A model generated the notes under the pieces. The model was not told where the DNA came from, did no database searches, and saw only the letters and a list, made by a program, of their open reading frames with translations. The translations under genes and the position numbers were made by a program. From contig NZ_PXOH01000009.1 in assembly GCF_003007785.1 (NCBI RefSeq), positions 62,001-126,000 of the forward strand: a stretch of DNA of 64,000 nucleotides, given 5' to 3'. Shown here piece after piece: positions 54,202 through 61,734 of the stretch. The DNA is from Aphanothece hegewaldii CCALA 016. Its GTDB lineage: Bacteria > Cyanobacteriota > Cyanobacteriia > Cyanobacteriales > Microcystaceae. Position 1 is the first letter of the stretch. Every line of letters begins with the position of its first letter.

Positions 54202-55448
54202 AACAAATTGAACTACAAATTAAAGCTCTTTCACCTCTGGCAATTAGTCGCCAGAAACCAAGAGGTTCGATAAGTGAAGCAATGGACTATATTCCAGGTT
54301 CAGTCATACGAGGTGCGATCGCTGCCAAAATTTTACAAGAATCTGGTCATTATTCTAGTGATTTTTCTCACAATGGAGGAGATTTTCAATCATTGTTTTT
54401 AGGTGAAAATCCTGCAATTTTCCGCAATGCTTATCCAGCCAGCTTAAAATTTGATGATGAAAGTAATGAAATAGAAATTCAAAGTGATATTAGGGTATTA
54501 CCCGCTACAGCACTTAGTTCTAAAAATAATTCTGGTTTTAAGCCTCAAAAAAATGGGGTTTTCGATACCTTAATTGATCGCTTTTGTGCAGAAAGATATG
54601 GATATATCTATGAGCCAAATTGTCCAGAAGATGGCTATAGAGTAGAGCCTTTTAGTGGATTTTATAGTGTATTCAATGAAGAATATTATAGTCATTCTAT
54701 CAGCAAACGTCTTCTGACACGTGTTGGGATCAACCGTAGACGTTCAACCGCAGAAGACCAAATACTATACAGTATAGAAGTTCTCAATGAATCTAAAGAA
54801 AAAAAGGACAACCCAATCGTTTATTCTGGCTCAATTCTGATTGAAGATTCTCAGTTAGCCAATTCCCTTAAACAATTTATCGAACAACGCTGTCATGATT
54901 TTCGTATAGGTGGCTCAATGTCACGAGGTTTAGGAAAAGTTGAAATTACGGCTAGACAACCCTTTGAGGTTAGCCTAAAAATAGAAGGTCGCATTCAAAA
55001 GTTTAACAGGAAATTAAGGAAACGTTGGCAAACTTGGCAGGTTTTTAACGATACTCAAGCTGATTTATCTGACGAAAAAACTTATTTTACTTTAGATTTA
55101 CAGTCTGACGCTATTTTAACCGAACAATGGCGGCGCACTACAGTCATATCTCCAGAAATGCTTAAGCAACTTCTAAATATAGAAGATTCATCTTTACAAC
55201 TTCATACTGTTTATAGTAGCTATGATTACTTATCTGGTTGGAATACTGCATGGGGATTGATGAAAGATGTAGAGTTAATTACAAATAAAGGTGCAGTTTA
55301 TTTCTTCAGTACCACTCAGCTTAACTCTTGGTTACAACCTTTAGAGGACTTGGAGAAAACAGGAATAGGGGATCGTACTTGTGAAGGTTTTGGTCAAGTT
55401 CGAGTTTGTGATGAGTTTCATTTAATTTTACGTGAGGAGGCTGTTTAG
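54198..55448 (+). CDS. csx10: Csx10, Cas5-like RAMP of type III-D
   Basis: A 416-residue protein. The N-terminal segment IKALSPLAISRQKPRGSI and then DYIPGSVIRGAIAAKI is characteristic of Csx10, the Cas5-group RAMP that defines subtype III-D and is expected to hold the 5' end of the crRNA. A second RAMP-like half contains RIGGSMSRGLGKVEI and ends with EKTGIGDRTCEGFGQVRV, a glycine-rich loop. GTG is the start codon, overlapping the stop of the preceding Cas7 gene by four bases; no ATG start fits better. Only two bases separate it from the next gene. Confidence 0.86.
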   Translation: MKQIELQIKALSPLAISRQKPRGSISEAMDYIPGSVIRGAIAAKILQESGHYSSDFSHNGGDFQSLFLGENPAIFRNAYPASLKFDDESNEIEIQSDIRVLPATALSSKNNSGFKPQKNGVFDTLIDRFCAERYGYIYEPNCPEDGYRVEPFSGFYSVFNEEYYSHSISKRLLTRVGINRRRSTAEDQILYSIEVLNESKEKKDNPIVYSGSILIEDSQLANSLKQFIEQRCHDFRIGGSMSRGLGKVEITARQPFEVSLKIEGRIQKFNRKLRKRWQTWQVFNDTQADLSDEKTYFTLDLQSDAILTEQWRRTTVISPEMLKQLLNIEDSSLQLHTVYSSYDYLSGWNTAWGLMKDVELITNKGAVYFFSTTQLNSWLQPLEDLEKTGIGDRTCEGFGQVRVCDEFHLILREEAV

Positions 55449-55450
55449 CT

Positions 55451-55990
55451 ATGGAAATAATATCTCAAACATTCTTGCAAGAGCAACTTACTTTAATAAT
55501 AGAAATAGAAATCGGTAGAAAAATGGATAATATTATTCCTAATATTAAAGCTCTAGCAAAAAGCTTTTCAATTGCTGAAAAAGATAAAAAATCACCTTTT
55601 AGAAATGTTTTAGCGGTTGCTAATGAATCTGGTTCATCTATCGAAATTATTAAAAACTATATTCGCTATCAAGTAGGACGTAGTGGTTCTAGCCCTATTT
55701 GGAGAATTAGCAGAGATAATAAACTATTCGCTACAGCATTACTTGAGCAGATTAATAGTCTAAATCAAGATGCTCAAAGCATTGTAGATCGTTTAAGACA
55801 TTCTATACGCAGAGGAGATTTATATAACTATATAGAAAATGGAGAAAATCGTGAGCAAATCAAAAAAAATATTCACTTAAAATTGACTCAACTTTATCTC
55901 GGCTATCTAGCACGAGAACATACAGCACTTTGTGGTGAGCAAAATTCCAAAAAAGAACATGAAACTAAATCCAATCCTAAACTAGCCTAA
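55451..55990 (+). CDS. Small helical protein, probable Cas11-like small subunit
   Basis: A 179-residue protein, predicted mostly helical from its spacing of Leu, Ile and Ala, with basic patches (YQVGRSGSSPIWRISRDNK, RLRHSIRRGD). Length, charge, helical content and position between csx10 and the next cas genes suit the type III small subunit (Csm2/Cas11 group), which is poorly conserved in sequence and runs along the belly of the complex. I did not recognise it by sequence, so the assignment rests on context. The tail (SKKEHETKSNPKLA) is disordered. Confidence 0.5.
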   Translation: MEIISQTFLQEQLTLIIEIEIGRKMDNIIPNIKALAKSFSIAEKDKKSPFRNVLAVANESGSSIEIIKNYIRYQVGRSGSSPIWRISRDNKLFATALLEQINSLNQDAQSIVDRLRHSIRRGDLYNYIENGENREQIKKNIHLKLTQLYLGYLAREHTALCGEQNSKKEHETKSNPKLA

Positions 55991-56007
55991 AAATAGGAGC
56001 AAAGATT

Positions 56008-57171
56008 ATGCCTCGTTTAGTTATTACTACAGTTGGTACAAGTTTACTGACAAATCAGATTAATCAGCGACGTGATCCTAATAATTGGTCTTCTCGGTTA
56101 AGAGAGATGGCTAATGTTACTCAAAGTACCATTAATCAACATCATCAAGATGTTAACGATATCATTCAAAAATTAAAGAAGAGAGCAGAAGATAAATTAG
56201 ACAATGGCTCTACACTGGATATCCGAGAAGCTAGTGCAGAATTAAACGGTATTTATGGATTATATGATGATCAGTTGGAGCAAGGTAAGCAAGATATACA
56301 TTGGTTAATTACGACTGATACAGCCCAAGGACAAGTCGCAGCAGAGATTGTCAAAGATTTTCTACAAAAGAAAAATTTTAGTGTAGATATTTATCAGCCT
56401 AAGAATCTTTCAACAGCAAGTACACAACAGTTTACTCAAGGTATTGATGATCTTCTTCAATGGATAGATGAGATAATTCGAGGGTATAAAGATTCAGGTT
56501 ATACAATTTGTTTTAATCTAGTTGGGGGATTTAAAGCATTACAGGGGTATGCCAATACTATTGGTATGTTCTATCAAGCTCATGAGATGATTTATATCTT
56601 TGAAAGTAATTTAGAAGTAATTAAAATTCCACGTTTACCAATTCAAGTAGATAAATCAGTTATCAAACCTGTTCAATTTGCTATGATGGCAGCCAATGTA
56701 GGTATAGACATTAATCTTTCAGAGCTAAAGAATGTGCCAGAAACACTACTATTTATCGTTGATAAGGAAGTAACATTAAGCAACTGGGGAAGACTAACAT
56801 GGAATAGTTGTAAACAAGAATTCTTGACAGGAGAGTTGTTAAATTTTCCTTATCTTATATATGAAAATTCTTTTTTGAATGATTTTAAAAGAAATAATGT
56901 AAATTCGCTGCGAAAATTAGAATTACAAGAAGTATTAGCAGAAGTTTCTGGCTCAATGGTGAAATTTAAGGGAGATAGTACACGTTTCTCACCTCAATTG
57001 CACTTTACAAGATATGAAGGACAACAAAAATGTGAAGGAGGTCTGAAAAAGAATCAACTTGATCACTTTTATATCAAAAATACTGGCTGGCGAGTAAGCT
57101 GTCTGACTAAAGATAATAAGTTACACTTACGCCACTATGGAGAGCATGATTACGTCAACAATAATCCTTAA
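56008..57171 (+). CDS. CARF-domain effector with RelE-like C-terminus (Cami1-like)
   Basis: A 387-residue protein. The N-terminal CARF domain shows VITTVGTSLLTN at the start and NLVGGFKALQGYANTIGMFY near 170, the paired nucleotide-binding features of Csm6/Csx1-type sensors. A middle segment (about 210-290) looks like a winged-helix linker. The last 80-90 residues (LHFTRYEGQQK, NTGWRVSCL, LHLRHYGEHDYVN) resemble a RelE/ParE-fold toxin rather than the HEPN domain of Csm6, as in the CARF-RelE interferase Cami1. It would be activated by cyclic oligoadenylate and cut mRNA on ribosomes. AGGAG lies upstream of the ATG. The RelE assignment is by eye. Confidence 0.68.
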   Translation: MPRLVITTVGTSLLTNQINQRRDPNNWSSRLREMANVTQSTINQHHQDVNDIIQKLKKRAEDKLDNGSTLDIREASAELNGIYGLYDDQLEQGKQDIHWLITTDTAQGQVAAEIVKDFLQKKNFSVDIYQPKNLSTASTQQFTQGIDDLLQWIDEIIRGYKDSGYTICFNLVGGFKALQGYANTIGMFYQAHEMIYIFESNLEVIKIPRLPIQVDKSVIKPVQFAMMAANVGIDINLSELKNVPETLLFIVDKEVTLSNWGRLTWNSCKQEFLTGELLNFPYLIYENSFLNDFKRNNVNSLRKLELQEVLAEVSGSMVKFKGDSTRFSPQLHFTRYEGQQKCEGGLKKNQLDHFYIKNTGWRVSCLTKDNKLHLRHYGEHDYVNNNP

Positions 57172-57179
57172 TTAATCTT

Positions 57180-58034
57180 ATGTTTGACACTTTTAAAAAT
57201 CGATTAGAAATCACAGGAACACTTATTACAGTAACAGCTTTACGCATTAGTGCAGGACGGTCATCAGAACCAATTGGTACCGATTTACCTGTGATTAAAG
57301 ATGCTTTGGGACGACCTTTGATTCCAGGTTCTAGCTTTAAGGGAGCTTTGCGATCGCGTCTTGAAAATTTCCTACGAGCTATAGATTCCAGTTATGCTGA
57401 AGATCCTGCTAACTTTACTACTCGTGACAAAAACAGAGTAATTGAAGACATAAAACAAAGCTATCAAAATAATGATTTAGGATTAACCACAGCCCTGATA
57501 GGGGTTACAGATCGAGTGTCTCGCTTATTTGGTTCTCCTTGGATTGCAAGTAAATTTCAAGTCCGTGATTTAACAGTATTGCCTGATTATTGGTTTGGAC
57601 AATACCAAGAAAGAGACGGTGTAGCCATTGACAGAGATACGGAAACGGCTGCCGATGGGAAACTCTATGATTTTCAAGTCGTTCCTTCTGGCACACCTTT
57701 TGAGTTTCGTGCAGTAGTAGAAAATGCCGAAGCATGGGAACTCGGTTTATTAATGATTGGGCTATATCAATTTGAAACAGAACAAATTCCACTAGGAGGA
57801 GGGCGATCGCGTGGTTTAGGAGTAGTCAGATTAGAAATCGAAAATATGAACTGGATTGATGTCGATAACGACCCAGAAAAGTTAATCTCGTATCTACAAA
57901 AATTGGTCGCTCAAGATTCCGATTTATATGTAGATGGAAAACAATTAAGAACAAATTGGACAGAAGCTTTGGTCAACCACTTAAGACAAAATCTTACTCA
58001 ATCGCTCACCGTAACAGATTCTTCAGGAGGTTAA
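57180..58034 (+). CDS. Cas7-like RAMP protein (Csm3-type)
   Basis: A 284-residue backbone subunit, the clearest Csm3 relative here: LRISAGRSSEPIGTDLPVIK, then LIPGSSFKGALRSRLE. The Asp in GTDLP corresponds to the region of the Csm3 catalytic Asp. FGSPWIASKFQVRDL and GGGRSRGLGVVRLE are the thumb-side and C-terminal glycine-rich elements. It begins 8 bases after the CARF gene and its stop is one base before the next start, so all are one transcript. Confidence 0.87.
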   Translation: MFDTFKNRLEITGTLITVTALRISAGRSSEPIGTDLPVIKDALGRPLIPGSSFKGALRSRLENFLRAIDSSYAEDPANFTTRDKNRVIEDIKQSYQNNDLGLTTALIGVTDRVSRLFGSPWIASKFQVRDLTVLPDYWFGQYQERDGVAIDRDTETAADGKLYDFQVVPSGTPFEFRAVVENAEAWELGLLMIGLYQFETEQIPLGGGRSRGLGVVRLEIENMNWIDVDNDPEKLISYLQKLVAQDSDLYVDGKQLRTNWTEALVNHLRQNLTQSLTVTDSSGG

Positions 58035-58035
58035 G

Positions 58036-58656
58036 ATGGCTTTTAGTAATTATAAAACTGTAGGTGAAGTTCTGAAAACATATCAGATTACATATACCGA
58101 AGCCAACTTTATTGTTGAAACTTCTTTTGATATTTCTGATTATTTTCGAGAAGATTTAGCTTTAGTCACGCGAGAAGGAGTAGTTGATAACTCAGAGTTT
58201 GCTATTTGTGAAAACTTGATTTATCCAATTTTAAAAGAAGTTTGGAAATCCTATTACAGCAATTTTGTTTTGTGGAGTCATCAATCTCTTATTTATGACG
58301 AGGAGCTTTCGGGTTTTCCTGAATATATCTTGGCTAAACGCTCCCCTCTTGGAAAAATAGTCTTTGAAAAGCCTTATTTTTTGTTAGTTGAGGCAAAACA
58401 AGACAAATTTGACGAGGGATGGGCGCAGTGTCTAGCTGAAATGGTAGCAGCACAGCGACTAAATAATGAACAACAACTGGTGATATTTGGAGTTGTTTCC
58501 AATGGTAAAGTCTGGCAATTTGGTAAGCTTGAAGCTAATCTCTTCACTCGTAATAAAACTTTTTACACAATTCAGGAGCTAGATCAATTGTTCGCTGCTG
58601 TTAACTATGTTTTTCAACAGTGTGAAATGCAGTTAAATGATTTAGTAACCGTTTAA
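58036..58656 (+). CDS. PD-(D/E)XK-like protein embedded in the cas operon
   Basis: A 206-residue protein of a family that I associate with scattered cyanobacterial hypothetical proteins rather than with CRISPR. The stretch SGFPEYILAKRSPLGKIVF followed by FLLVEAKQDKFDEGW suggests a PD-(D/E)XK nuclease core: an acidic residue in PEY (near 95), then E-x-K in VEAKQ (near 118-121), and a conserved Gln further on. It starts one base after the stop of a Cas7 gene and precedes another, so it is translated with the effector subunits. It could be an accessory nuclease or an inserted passenger gene; the catalytic assignment is inference. Confidence 0.6.
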   Translation: MAFSNYKTVGEVLKTYQITYTEANFIVETSFDISDYFREDLALVTREGVVDNSEFAICENLIYPILKEVWKSYYSNFVLWSHQSLIYDEELSGFPEYILAKRSPLGKIVFEKPYFLLVEAKQDKFDEGWAQCLAEMVAAQRLNNEQQLVIFGVVSNGKVWQFGKLEANLFTRNKTFYTIQELDQLFAAVNYVFQQCEMQLNDLVTV

Positions 58657-58684
58657 TTAGATAAATGTCTAACAATTTTAAATT

Positions 58685-59635
58685 ATGCACAAACGTTTAG
58701 TTAACCATTGCACTATCGACCTAACTTTAATTCCTGATGGGCCAATTTTAATTAAATCTGGTAGACAGGGGGCAGATCCTACTAAGCCCGATATGGAATT
58801 TGTTGAAACTTATTATCGAGGCAAACGTACAATCTATTTACCTGGAAGTAGTCTAAAAGGCGCAATTCGCGCTCATGCTGAAAGGATTGTGCGAACTGTA
58901 GGACAAGAAAACCCAAACAATAAAAATCCAAACATTCCTTGGGCTAGTAATCCTTTAAAAGATCAACGAGATCATTGGAAAAAGAAAAACTCTGTAGAAA
59001 TATACAAATTATCTAGCTTTACAGAACAGATGTTTGGTAATACATCTATCGCTAGTAGAGTTAGAATTGAAGATGCTTACCCAGTTGATGTTACCTCATT
59101 AAATATTGAAGAAAGAAATGGAGTAGCCATAGATCGCGTTTTTGGTTCGGTAGCCGTAGGGCCATTTAACTATCAAGTTTGCACGTCTGGAGAATTTCAA
59201 ACTAAAATTCACCTCAAGAATTTTACTCTAGCTCAATTGGGGCTAATTGGTTTAGTATTACGAGATTTGAATGATGGTTGGTTTGGTTTAGGTTTTGCCA
59301 AATCGCGGGGATTAGGAACAGTTAAAGTTCAATATAATTCAGCAGTTGTGCAATACCCAGGTTGTGAAGTTAAGAACAAACAAATTTATAGTTTTGCCAG
59401 TCAACAGCCTTTAGGTTCGCATACTGCTCTCTTGGGTGTAGGAGAATTTTTAATAGACAATGAATATAATTTCCCAAAACCCGACAGCCACAAAGAGACT
59501 CCTGTAGCTTTTGAACCAATGGAGTTAGGATTTGGAATACAACAAACTTGGACGGGTGAAGAACCAGTTAAATGTTTATTTAGAAAAGCAGTGCAGTCTT
59601 GGAGCTTGGTTTTACGCGGAGGTACAGCCGCATGA
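58685..59635 (+). CDS. Cas7-like RAMP protein
   Basis: A 316-residue RAMP subunit: LIPDGPILIKSGRQGADPTK near the N-terminus, TIYLPGSSLKGAIRAHAERI as the RAMP core, EQMFGNTSIASRVRIEDAY, and FGLGFAKSRGLGTVKVQY as the C-terminal glycine-rich loop. Asp residues in GADPTKPDMEF are candidates for the RNA-cleaving site. An extra C-terminal part of about 90 residues follows the loop. The stop overlaps the next start (ATGA). With three other Cas7-like genes it suggests a backbone built from several different subunits rather than many copies of one. Confidence 0.83.
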   Translation: MHKRLVNHCTIDLTLIPDGPILIKSGRQGADPTKPDMEFVETYYRGKRTIYLPGSSLKGAIRAHAERIVRTVGQENPNNKNPNIPWASNPLKDQRDHWKKKNSVEIYKLSSFTEQMFGNTSIASRVRIEDAYPVDVTSLNIEERNGVAIDRVFGSVAVGPFNYQVCTSGEFQTKIHLKNFTLAQLGLIGLVLRDLNDGWFGLGFAKSRGLGTVKVQYNSAVVQYPGCEVKNKQIYSFASQQPLGSHTALLGVGEFLIDNEYNFPKPDSHKETPVAFEPMELGFGIQQTWTGEEPVKCLFRKAVQSWSLVLRGGTAA

Positions 59636-60069
59636 GTTTTGTAGGTGTAAGGCAACTTTCCACAGCCGATGAGTTGAAAGAATTATTAACTCAGCAAGCT
59701 GATCTCCATAGCTACTATTTTCTCCGTTGGTTTCATAAAGTCAGTGGTATTGTTAAAGATTTACCATCAGATTTTCCAAGTCCAGAAGGGCAAATGTTTA
59801 GTGAAAACTATGAACTACGCTGGAAACAAAATAAAAAAGGCTATGAAGTTTTACTACTAAGTGAGACTGATGCAGATTCGAGATTTACGCCTGTGGGAAA
59901 AACTTGGAAAACTCGATTAAGACCTGCACAGGTTTACTCTGATGATGAAACTCGTTTTCCAAATAAATTTAGGAACGAATGTCATAATCTAGCTCAACGC
60001 TATTTCATTGATCAACAAACTGGTACTGTACAATTTATTGCTTTAACTATAAATCTTAAAAAGAGCTAA
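59632..60069 (+). CDS. csx19: Csx19-like protein (all1473-type) of type III-D
   Basis: A 145-residue protein that starts at ATG 59632, overlapping the previous stop by four bases; a longer frame from TTG 59599 is unlikely. VRQLSTADELKELL at the start, the aromatic patch YYFLRWFHKV, ELRWKQNKKGYEVLLLSE in the middle and FPNKFRNECHNLAQRYFI near the end fit the small Csx19/TIGR03984 group that accompanies Csx10 in III-D loci. Its biochemical role is not established for this subtype; in the III-Dv complex it is part of the particle. Identification is by size, position and partial motif similarity. Confidence 0.6.
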   Translation: MSFVGVRQLSTADELKELLTQQADLHSYYFLRWFHKVSGIVKDLPSDFPSPEGQMFSENYELRWKQNKKGYEVLLLSETDADSRFTPVGKTWKTRLRPAQVYSDDETRFPNKFRNECHNLAQRYFIDQQTGTVQFIALTINLKKS

Positions 60070-60076
60070 AAATTTT

Positions 60077-61111
60077 ATGACTAACTCATCAGAAGAAATG
60101 GATACTTCTAAGCCTTATAAATTGATACCTTTTCCCGATGAATTACCTAGCCTAAAGCCTCCTGCTGGACATGATAAATTTCTTGACAACTGTCTACATG
60201 GAACTTTATTTCTAACTCTAACTGTGAAAACGCCTCTGCATATTTCAACAGGTGTAGTCGTCATGGGAGAAGACATTAGTAACAGCAGTATCCCTTTAAT
60301 CCAAACTATGACGCAGGGAGTGAAGAAAGAACTTATTATCCAAGGTAGTTCTCTAAAAGGTTGTATTAGAGCCGTGTATGAAGCACTTACAAATAGCACT
60401 CTAGGTGTCGCTTCTAAGGAAGTTCGAGATAATATATCTAATAAAAAGCGATTACCTTGCTTAAAAAAAGAAGAACTTTGTCCTGCTAGTCGAATATTTG
60501 GCGCAATGAATTGCCAAGGATTAGTTAAATTTACTGATGCTAAATGTGAGCAGGTATATTCAATCGGTTTCATGCCTTCTTTATATTCTCCCCAACCACA
60601 GTTCAGTGATAGAACTTTTAATTCTGAGTATTTTGACGATAATGAGCAAGTTAGAGGACGAAAATTTTATTATCAAACAAATAGAGCTATTGATTCAGGA
60701 GAAAAAGGAATATCAGTACAGCAAGCTGGAACTGAATATATTTTTACAACTTCGTTACAGTTTATGAATCTGAAGTCAGAAGAATTAGGAACATTGTTAA
60801 TTATCTTAGGGCAAGATCCTCAATATCCAATTGCTTTGAAGGTAGGGGCAGGTAAACCAATTGGGATGGGAACAATGACAGTAGAAATAACAGAAACAAG
60901 AGTAATACAAGGTAAGAAGGAATTGTGCGATCGCTACTCTACTTATACTCCTCCAGAAACAGAGTTTTTAACTGGTAGTTTACAGCAAGAATTTATCGAG
61001 AAACAAATTAAAGCTGCTAAAAGCAATTTAATTGAGATAACACAATTAGAGGAACTTAAGAATGTTCTTGGTTATCCAACAAATCGTCAACCTCCAGAAG
61101 GAGTCTACTAA
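60077..61111 (+). CDS. Cas7/Csm5-like RAMP protein
   Basis: A 344-residue RAMP protein. After a 40-residue leader, LTLTVKTPLHISTGVVV and then LIIQGSSLKGCIRAVYEAL form the RAMP core. CPASRIFGAMNCQGLVKFTD is the equivalent of the FG-rich segment of other Cas7 proteins, and VGAGKPIGMGTMTVEI is the C-terminal glycine-rich loop. It resembles the TIGR03986-like RAMPs of type III loci. Cysteines in the CLKKEELCPASR region may bind metal. It probably caps the 3' side of the backbone. The next gene starts two bases after its stop. Confidence 0.8.
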   Translation: MTNSSEEMDTSKPYKLIPFPDELPSLKPPAGHDKFLDNCLHGTLFLTLTVKTPLHISTGVVVMGEDISNSSIPLIQTMTQGVKKELIIQGSSLKGCIRAVYEALTNSTLGVASKEVRDNISNKKRLPCLKKEELCPASRIFGAMNCQGLVKFTDAKCEQVYSIGFMPSLYSPQPQFSDRTFNSEYFDDNEQVRGRKFYYQTNRAIDSGEKGISVQQAGTEYIFTTSLQFMNLKSEELGTLLIILGQDPQYPIALKVGAGKPIGMGTMTVEITETRVIQGKKELCDRYSTYTPPETEFLTGSLQQEFIEKQIKAAKSNLIEITQLEELKNVLGYPTNRQPPEGVY

Positions 61112-61113
61112 TA

Positions 61114-61734
61114 ATGATTACTGAATCATCAACTGAAGCAATGACAGATGAGGAATGGGAAATTGCTCATGCGATCGCTCATTCTCTGAGTAAAGAACAA
61201 TTAAGAATTGATGCTAAATCAGATGGAATTGTTAATGAGTTTAAAAAAACAATCTCCTATTTTAGTAGTTTATCTCATCGAGAGGATGCACAGACTCATT
61301 TTTTAAGATATATAAAAATCTTAGTTGAAAATGCTGAAAACATTGGACATAGTAATCAAACTTTTGATTATTATCGTTCTCTTGAAAAGATTTATCGTAA
61401 GTATCTGCAAGACGCTCAAGTAGATACTATAAAATTACTAAAAATTATAGGATGGTCATCACGCTTGTTTCGTTATTACAAATATAATCCTATTGCAGAG
61501 GTACTATTTACGCCACTTAAAAAGCATCAATTTAAAGTGGATGATCTTCTTGATGCAAGAGTAGTCAAAAAGAACAGTAAAGGGAGCAAAGTTACTTATG
61601 AAATTCAAGAAAATCAGTATTATGAAAAAGAAACTAAAAATTTTGCAGTTATTCCTGAAAGTGGCTTAGTAAAAGTCAGAATTGTATCTTTAAATCTTGA
61701 CGAAAGTATTAATCATGTGAAATTTGTAAAGTAA
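61114..61734 (+). CDS. Unrecognised cas-operon protein, helical N-half and beta-rich C-half
   Basis: I do not recognise this 206-residue protein. Residues 1-140 look helical (EEWEIAHAIAHSLSKEQLR, THFLRYIKILVENAENIG, YYRSLEKIYRKYL). Residues 150-206 look like a small beta-barrel (FKVDDLLDARVVKK, KVTYEIQEN, GLVKVRIVSLNLDES), similar in pattern to OB or S1-type RNA-binding folds. It lies between the last RAMP gene and the helicase and its stop overlaps the helicase start (TAATG), so co-translation is likely. It could be a second small subunit or an adaptor for the helicase; both are inference. Confidence 0.7.
   Translation: MITESSTEAMTDEEWEIAHAIAHSLSKEQLRIDAKSDGIVNEFKKTISYFSSLSHREDAQTHFLRYIKILVENAENIGHSNQTFDYYRSLEKIYRKYLQDAQVDTIKLLKIIGWSSRLFRYYKYNPIAEVLFTPLKKHQFKVDDLLDARVVKKNSKGSKVTYEIQENQYYEKETKNFAVIPESGLVKVRIVSLNLDESINHVKFVK

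Noticed and set aside
59599..60069. Longer start (TTG 59599) for the Csx19-like gene
   Set aside because: The ATG at 59632 overlaps the previous stop by four bases like other genes of this operon, and the extra N-terminal residues only repeat another frame of the preceding gene.
60115..60573. 152-codon open frame on the minus strand
   Set aside because: It lies wholly antisense to a well-supported RAMP gene and has no recognisable protein features; it is a shadow frame.
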